Part shown: piece by piece, positions 58,787-64,000 of the stretch
Layout: the number at the start of each line of letters is the position of its first letter
How positions within the stretch are numbered: the first letter of the stretch is position 1
NCBI RefSeq assembly: GCF_947172395.1
Contig: NC_069102.1
Span: 10,322,442-10,386,441, forward strand
Source of the DNA: Bicyclus anynana
Taxonomy: Eukaryota > Arthropoda > Insecta > Lepidoptera > Nymphalidae
DNA: 64,000 nucleotides
Direction of reading: 5' to 3'
The notes under the pieces: model-generated
Database searches by the model: none
Seen by the model: only the letters and a program-made list of their open reading frames with translations
Told to the model about the DNA's origin: nothing
Translations under genes and position numbers: made by a program

Positions 58787-59705
58787 CTAGTTTAGAAATG
58801 CGAGTTTGTTTTCCTTTATTTTCTTCCAAATCTCGGTCAGTGTATCACAGTTGCATAAAACTGGGGAACATTTAGCGCTGCCAGGCGCTCTGCAGTACCC
58901 AGGATATGGCATCTCATCCTTCTGGAGCCATCTTCTCGACGATTCCAGTAGCCACGATTCGTAATAAGCTTCGTCGATTATGTCCTTCAAATCGTTCAGT
59001 TTAATTCTATGTCCCGAGCTTCCTAACTCGAATTGGACAACTGCTATCCATAGACTCTCCTGGAATCATTATATGCAAAGGTTACATGTTAAAATAGATA
59101 TCGAGTTATTAGACAACAAGCCTCAAATGGTTCGTGTAAAGCATTGATTCCCAAAGTGCTCTAGGTGGACCTCCAGAGGTCTACGAAAGACTCGGTGGGG
59201 GTCTGCGAAATTTTTTCTGGTTTCAGACCGATTGAAGAGTTTTCTAAATAAAATAATATGTGAATTGATTGCTTCTTTGTACTGTTAGTAGATATAAAAA
59301 ATTCAAGATGTCTGAATTAACTTTTTGAAATTTTACTTTTTAACATCCACTCACAGCACAATCAATTAATTAACGAACTAAGTAAGTAATAAATTCCCAC
59401 AATTTTTTTTAAAACTGTTATATCGTGGTGGCTGTTAATTTTTAATTTTTATTTCCATATATTTCTAATCACTTTTTAATTCGAGTTTTGGATAGAAAAT
59501 TTGTAGGAGGTCCACCGGAACCAGTTAAATTAGAAAGTGGTCTATGAGAAAAAACAGTTTGGGAACCTCTGGTGTAAAGGTCGCTCTTTATTTGACTGAC
59601 GCACTTCTGTGCGTCTCGATAACTTACATTTGAAACTAAATTCATAAAATATACAATACGTACATTTATATCAACTATTTCTAACACAATCGGGTAAATA
59701 AGCAT
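58787..59705 (-). CDS. Unrecognised small gene candidate, two exons
   Basis: The well-supported part is the 3' exon 59059-58787. It has a clean acceptor (GATTCCAG|GAG), a 90-residue open frame ending in a stop and an AATAAA on the minus strand at about 58762-58757. The residues include SWLLESSRRWLQKDEMPYPG and a four-cysteine cluster in about 20 residues (YCRAP, KCSPVLCNC). The likely 5' exon is 59705-59628 (MLIYPIVLEIVDINVRIVYF) with donor AAT|GTAAGT, which joins in phase 0 to give 116 residues. An earlier donor (AAT|GTACGT) would also fit and remove 12 residues. The intron contains the hAT-like MITE. I do not recognise the family. The hydrophobic start is short and not a clear signal peptide. 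The first exon is less certain. Confidence 0.5.
59150..59575. mobile_element. hAT-like MITE copy 2
   Basis: The left end GATTCCCAAAGTGCTCTAGG and the right end AGTTTGGGAACCTCTGG are imperfect inverted repeats. Inside, AAAGACTCGGTGGGGGTCTG matches the copy at 31085-31380. Confidence 0.65.
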
Positions 59706-60178
59706 TGTTGTTGAAGTAGAATATACAAAAGTTATGCAATTTTACGGTAATAACACAATGCAGTTAAGTGATATTGAATTACTGATAACAATCATAGACA
59801 GTTGTATCGATCAAGGACATTATTGCATTACATTTACAAAATAATACGTAATATTATATTGTTTTAAAAGCTGTCTATATTATAATATACTTATCAGTAA
59901 CTACAAATTAAAACTTAATCTTAATTAGTTTTTAGTTTAGAGTATCCTACTAATATCACTTAACTTTAAACATTTTTTATTTTCATTAAATCGAAACAAA
60001 TATCCTTTTATTTCCCTTTTTCTGTTATTTTTTTTATATTTTAATTTACCTATCTACTATAATTCAATTAAGTATATTAAAACCATCATAATATCACTAC
60101 TCTAAGTTCTAATTTTTCATTTCGTAGATATATTTTATTTAAGGTTCGTTTCGTAGATATATTCTGTGTATTCGTTGT

Positions 60179-61027
60179 TTAGCCAAGATAAATCGACGGA
60201 TTTTCTGCAGAAGGCTGGTTTGGAACACACGCCGCGTTATTATTTCCATTGCAGCCATTCTTATGTTGGTTACATCCACTAAGGTCATGGTACCTTTCTC
60301 TAGAGTGACCTCTGGAATGCCCTCGGGATCGATCTTCCGCATGCCTATTGCCCCTGCAATGGCCACGAGATCTTTCTCTCGAATGACCTCTTGATTTCCC
60401 TCTAGAATGACCACGAGACCTTCTTCTAGAATTTCCGCGAGATCTTCCCCTAGAATGTCCGCGAGATCTTCCTCTGGAATGTCCTCGAGATCTTCTTCTA
60501 GAATGCCCACGAGATCTTCCTCTAGAACGGCCGCGGGATTTGCCCCTGGAATGCCCTCGAGATCGTCCTCTAGAACGGCTGCGGGAGTTTCCCCTGGAAC
60601 GACCTCGAGATCTTCCTCTAGAATGCCCACGAGATCTTCTTCTAGAATGCCCACCAGATCTTCCTCTAGAACGGCCGCGGGACTTGCCCCTGGAATGCCC
60701 TCGAGATCTTCCTCTAGAACGGCTGCGGGAGTTTCCCCTGGAACGACCTCGAGATCTTCCTCTAGAATGACACCGAGTTCTACTTCTCTGTTTATTTCTA
60801 GACCTTACGTCTGCCAAATGTCCTTCACTTTGTGGATTCACTTGTAAATATTCAAATTGAGAATTGGGTGTTGGCAAAGATTGACCAGCATTACGAGTTT
60901 CTTGGTTATTAGGACTTAAATCAACAGTAAAAACTTTTTCTTGGTTATCCTCACCTTGTTGAAGCAAGTCCTTTCGTAATTTCAGCACGATGGTAACAGC
61001 CATGATGTCTTCTACAGAACTTTGCAC
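60179..61027 (-). CDS. Arg/Ser repeat ORF (SRGx repeats), 282 residues, function unknown
   Basis: One uninterrupted minus-strand frame. Residues 1-85 are non-repetitive (MAVTIVLKLRKDLLQQGEDN from residue 9, then an Asn/Gln/Pro-rich part). Residues about 86-240 consist of four-residue units SRGR, SRGH, SRGN, SRGK and SRRR. A block of 12 units (48 residues, 144 bp) occurs twice, almost identical, at about 60600-60743 and 60456-60599. The C-terminus (GCNGNNNAACVPNQ) is Asn/Cys-rich. Units like this occur in RS-domain splicing factors and in basic sperm nuclear proteins, but no RRM or other domain is present, so no function is assigned. The second possible start (residue 9) follows an acceptor-like TTCTGTAG, so upstream exons are possible. 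The long plus-strand ORFs here are shadows. Confidence 0.5.
   Translation of the reverse strand: MQSSVEDIMAVTIVLKLRKDLLQQGEDNQEKVFTVDLSPNNQETRNAGQSLPTPNSQFEYLQVNPQSEGHLADVRSRNKQRSRTRCHSRGRSRGRSRGNSRSRSRGRSRGHSRGKSRGRSRGRSGGHSRRRSRGHSRGRSRGRSRGNSRSRSRGRSRGHSRGKSRGRSRGRSRGHSRRRSRGHSRGRSRGHSRGRSRGNSRRRSRGHSRGKSRGHSRERSRGHCRGNRHAEDRSRGHSRGHSRERYHDLSGCNQHKNGCNGNNNAACVPNQPSAENPSIYLG
60407..60770 (-). repeat. 12-bp/24-bp coding minisatellite with a 144-bp higher-order duplication
   Basis: Units of the type CGAGATCTTCCTCTAGAATG repeat (plus-strand view), alternating AGATCT and TCTAGA hexamers. Period 12 underlies the SRGx protein repeat. Confidence 0.85.
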
Positions 61028-61689
61028 TCATAGATGTCTCAAGTAGGAGCACTATGGTTGGAATGAATGGCACAGATCTATGTGACGACAATTTATGTTG
61101 GAATTGCATATTATGTTGTAATTAGTTGCATAATATTATGCAACAATAATTGATAAGGAATATCTAATAATAAAATAATGATGTTTGTTTGTTCGTTGTA
61201 GGCATCGATCGTAGATCGTTAGATGGGCCTCAAAGCGTCGCGGAATTGTCATTGGTTTCGTACATTGAGTACGTCATCACTCGTAACACATATATCTTTA
61301 TTCAAGTTGTGGCTTGTGTTATTACATTTCCAAAATGAACACGAAAGGACTAAAATAAAAAAAAGGTAAATATTTTTTAAGTCCACGTCCACTCACAGCA
61401 TGCGCTTGTTACATACTAAGATAAGATGTGCGTGCAAGTCTTTGGGTAATGACATAAAATTGTGCATTCTTTAGTACGGAGGGGCCCATCCAACGATTTA
61501 TATCGATGGTTGTAGGTACCCAATTAATTTTATAGTAGTTACTATACCTACTTAGGTAGGTACTTGCTCCGGTCACGGTATAATAAAGTACGCGGTCTAA
61601 AAATTGAACTATGCGCAGCAACGCATTTTCGAGTGTTAGCGACATACGGCGAGTAACAATAGCAACACGTTGACGTCATTCCAGTCGCG

Positions 61690-61869
61690 TACCAAGTGGC
61701 ACATCGATTACTTTCTACGGTCGTTAACGCTTCGAAAAGTAGAAAGATGTATGGGAATGACATTTGCTATCGACAGGTCACGTGATCAAGATCTGTCATT
61801 CCCATACATTTTTCTAGTTTTCGAAGCGTTTGCGATCGTAGCAAGAGAATCGACGTGCCACTTGGCTAC
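61690..61869. mobile_element. Palindromic (foldback) MITE, copy 2
   Basis: Arms ACCAAGTGGCACATCGATTA and ATCGACGTGCCACTTGGCTA, with inner ACGCTTCGAAAAGTAGAAAG and TTTTCGAAGCGTTTGCG. Same design as 58476-58650, with a slightly longer centre (ATCGACAGGTCACGTG). Confidence 0.85.
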
Positions 61870-62544
61870 AGGGGCTTTAGGTACATCCCTAAATTCTACA
61901 TTAATAACGCTGACCTGCGACAAATACCGTCTTTACCATTAGGGGCACACGGGGCCCTGTCTCAGGGGGCCTCCAAGGACTGACAATACCAATATCCTCC
62001 AAATCGTAACCAAAAAATCAGCAGCATTCTAATACCATTAAAGACTTTATATAAATGGTCATACTTATTAAAGAAATGTTAGTATAATTCGCTTTTTACT
62101 TTCCAAAATAGTCCCAAATTCTTGTGTGCCCAAGGGCCCCAATCTAGTTTAAGACGGCGGTGCCTGCGACACAGATGTGAATGATCAGTCAGCGATATAT
62201 TTGGTATAAAAACCGTAGCTCTGTCTCAAACATTTATAAGTAGTCGTTCCTCTCCTCGATTTTTGAAGTAGATAGGTTAAATAACTTAATTCAACTCGGT
62301 CGCAAGTCGCCGGCGTATGCTAGTTCACACCTACATACTCTTCAAAGCAATTACTTTGAAGACTGAAGTGTATGTACGCGTACCTAGATTTAGGTAAGTA
62401 CTGTTTGTTTGTTGGAAACATGAATCACAACATATTTCAAAATATTATTTTAAAGGGTTCCGTAAAACATAGATGGAAATTCATTAGTTCCATCTGTTTG
62501 CCCCAATCATCTCTTCACCACACCACACTTTTTTTTATTGTTTA

Positions 62545-62690
62545 CTAGGTACAATCTCACTTGATGGTAAGTGAGGATACACTCTAAGATGGAAGCGGGC
62601 TAAATTGTTAGGAGGATGAAAATCCACACCTCTTTCGGTTTCTACACTACATCGTACAGGAACGGTAAATCGCTTGGTGGTACCTTGTCG
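62545..62690 (-). mobile_element. SINE tail (family B)
   Basis: GTACAATCTCACTTGATGGT, GATGGAAGCGGGCTAA, CTCTTTCGGTTTCTACACTA and AAATCGCTTGGTGGTACC in reverse orientation to 56803-57115. Confidence 0.8.
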
Positions 62691-62889
62691 GTGTATGCGC
62701 AGCAACATATTTTCGGGTGTGTGAGTAGGTAACCATAGCAACACCTGAGCAATTAGTAGTTAACTCTTAGTCCATGAGCCTCCGGCGACCTGGGCGGCCT
62801 GCTAAGTTTCTGGAGCGAGCTCCGCTGAATGGAGTAAGTCCAACGAGGTCTTCACCGAAGGACCCATCGTAAAACGGCCCAGAAGGAAG

Positions 62890-63035
62890 AAGTCTATGAG
62901 CCTCAATAGCTCAACGGTAAAGTGGCCGGACTCATCACGTGGTTGTGGTTCGATTCCCGCCCGCTGGACTATTGTCGTCTCCACTCCTAACAGTCTTTCC
63001 AGACTAGTTGGAAAAGAATGGGAATATTGATATTG
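62890..63035 (+). mobile_element. tRNA-derived SINE (family C)
   Basis: CCTCAATAGCTCAACGGTAA (A box) and GTGGTTCGATTCCCGCCCG (B box), then CTATTGTCGTCTCCACTCC and AGTTGGAAAAGAATGGGAAT. Related to 30470-30580. Not scored as a tRNA gene because the acceptor stem does not pair and a SINE body follows. Confidence 0.75.
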
Positions 63036-63104
63036 GTGACATAAATAAAATATAGTAAATATATTACAAAAAAATTATGTTGGTGATGTCACCCCCCTGC
63101 CTCG

Positions 63105-63600
63105 GTGAACACGTTAAGCCATCGGTCCGGTCATCTGCTGGACATAGGCTTCTTGCATGGACCTCCAAGCACAACGGTCTCGAGCCGCCTGCATCCAGTG
63201 ATCACATCAGATATCACTGGACTGATATCCTCGGTCCACCTAGTGTGAGGTCGACCAACACTGCGCTTTCCCGGGGTCGCCATTTCAGCACCTTGGGACC
63301 CCAACGTCTATCGGCTCTTTGAACTATGTGGCCTGCCCATTGTCACTTCTGCTTCGCGACTCGCTGAGCTATGTCAGTGACTTTGGTTCGTCTGCGGATC
63401 TCTTAATTTTTGATTCGATTACGCAGAGAGACTCCAAGCATAGCTCGCTCCATCGTCCGCTAAGTGACTTTGAGCCTTCTAATAAGGCCCATAGTCGGCA
63501 ACCAAGTCTCAGATCCGTAGGTCACCACTGGCAACACGCACTGTTCGAAGACTTTCGTCTTCAAGCACTGAGGAATTTCAGACGAATTTCGAGCGCAGGG
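63105..63600 (-). mobile_element. RTE-like LINE fragment, longest copy in the window
   Basis: Reverse orientation: GGACATAGGCTTCTTGCATG, GTCGCCATTTCAGCACCTTG, GACTCGCTGAGCTATGTCAG, AGCCTTCTAATAAGGCCCAT and CGAAGACTTTCGTCTTCAAG. It extends further into the RT C-terminal region than the other copies. Confidence 0.75.
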
Positions 63601-63705
63601 TTCTCAACAATAACTGGGTGGAGCGGTACATAAGCATTAGTCATGATCTTCGTCTTCGTCTTTCGGTAAATAGTTAAAATTAAACGATTAATTAGATTCA
63701 GTTAC

Positions 63706-63711
63706 TTTATT
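63706..63711 (-). terminator. Candidate polyadenylation signal for the partial gene at the right edge
   Basis: TTTATT on the plus strand reads AATAAA on the minus strand, about 180 bases after the stop codon at 63891. Confidence 0.35.
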
Positions 63712-63890
63712 ACACTTAACTTATCTAGTATCAACCAATTCAGAACATATCACTATTAAAACTAAACGAGACATGATCGACACGTAAAACTACACGGGGG
63801 ACAGTATAAAAAAAGAACTTTAAATACAACAATTATTTCATTAATTAATAAATCCCATTTACAAATTAAAAATTAAAACTGAATATTTTT

Positions 63891-64000
63891 TTATGGTGAA
63901 TTAGAAATGTCCATATTGTCTGGCGAGTTCTTTTCATCGGCAATGTCAATGGGCTTATTGTCTAGCAAGGAGGTGTTTTTCTCCTCCAAAACGACGGGGA
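63891..64000 (-). CDS. Last exon of an unidentified minus-strand gene, cut by the window edge
   Basis: The minus-strand frame from 64000 to the stop at 63891 reads PVVLEEKNTSLLDNKPIDIA and then DEKNSPDNMDISNSP, acidic and hydrophilic as many protein C-termini are. It has sensible codon use and a downstream poly(A) signal candidate. The protein continues outside the window and is not recognised. A chance open frame of this length cannot be excluded. Confidence 0.4.
   Translation of the reverse strand, partial: PVVLEEKNTSLLDNKPIDIADEKNSPDNMDISNSP

Larger units (their letters stand above)
61028..63890. other. Intergenic region with several repeats
   Basis: Contains the palindromic MITE copy 2, a family B SINE, a family C SINE and an RTE-like LINE fragment, each listed separately. 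No supported exon. Confidence 0.5.

Noticed and set aside
60139..60654. 171-residue acidic repeat ORF on the minus strand and matching plus-strand ORFs at 60407-60847
   Set aside because: They are alternative frames of the 12-bp repeat. The SRGx frame is preferred because it alone continues through non-repetitive sequence on both sides.

Overview
This window is nuclear DNA of an insect, most likely a moth or butterfly. The background is AT-rich and holds dense interspersed repeats. The genes are split into short, GC-richer exons with GT/AG introns. The repeats include tRNA-derived SINEs of the type common in Lepidoptera, RTE- and jockey/CR1-like LINE tails, Helitron ends and several MITE families. 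The order is judged from repeat types and protein resemblance, not from a database search. A 200-base N gap at 23036-23235 shows this is a draft assembly.

Layout. The left edge (1-2690, minus) is the 5' part of a nearly intact jockey-like non-LTR retrotransposon. From 5126 to 20459 (plus) runs an 18-exon retinoblastoma-family gene (Rbf, p107/p130 type) encoding 919 residues, with many repeats in its introns. A region of repeats and the assembly gap follows. SGF29, the tandem-Tudor subunit of the SAGA complex, lies on the minus strand (28492-31937) and converges on Rbf. From about 32 to 42.7 kb I see no gene, only repeats, including a 200-bp GAT microsatellite and a 27-bp minisatellite. Pabp2 (nuclear poly(A)-binding protein, minus, 42745-45783) is divergent from morgue (plus, 47666-54475). 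Morgue is an F-box plus E2-variant protein whose active-site cysteine is replaced by glycine. The right part holds a small unrecognised two-exon gene candidate (58787-59705, minus), an arginine/serine repeat ORF (60179-61027, minus) and the last exon of an unidentified minus-strand gene cut by the window edge (63891-64000).

The identified genes are housekeeping regulators: cell-cycle repression (Rbf), chromatin reading (SGF29), polyadenylation (Pabp2) and ubiquitin-linked apoptosis control (morgue). Nothing suggests an operon or a shared pathway. For the four recognised genes, exon phases were checked by hand and join without frameshift.

The most unusual structural theme is repeated tandem duplication at exon edges: Rbf exons 11, 17 and 18, SGF29 exon 5 and the donor of morgue exon 7. 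Transposable elements also end within a few tens of bases of splice sites, notably a Helitron 18 bases before morgue exon 2. I found no CRISPR array, rRNA, genuine tRNA or clear viral sequence. No undescribed multi-gene system is evident. The best candidates for novelty are the arginine/serine repeat ORF, the 27-bp minisatellite and the small orphan gene.
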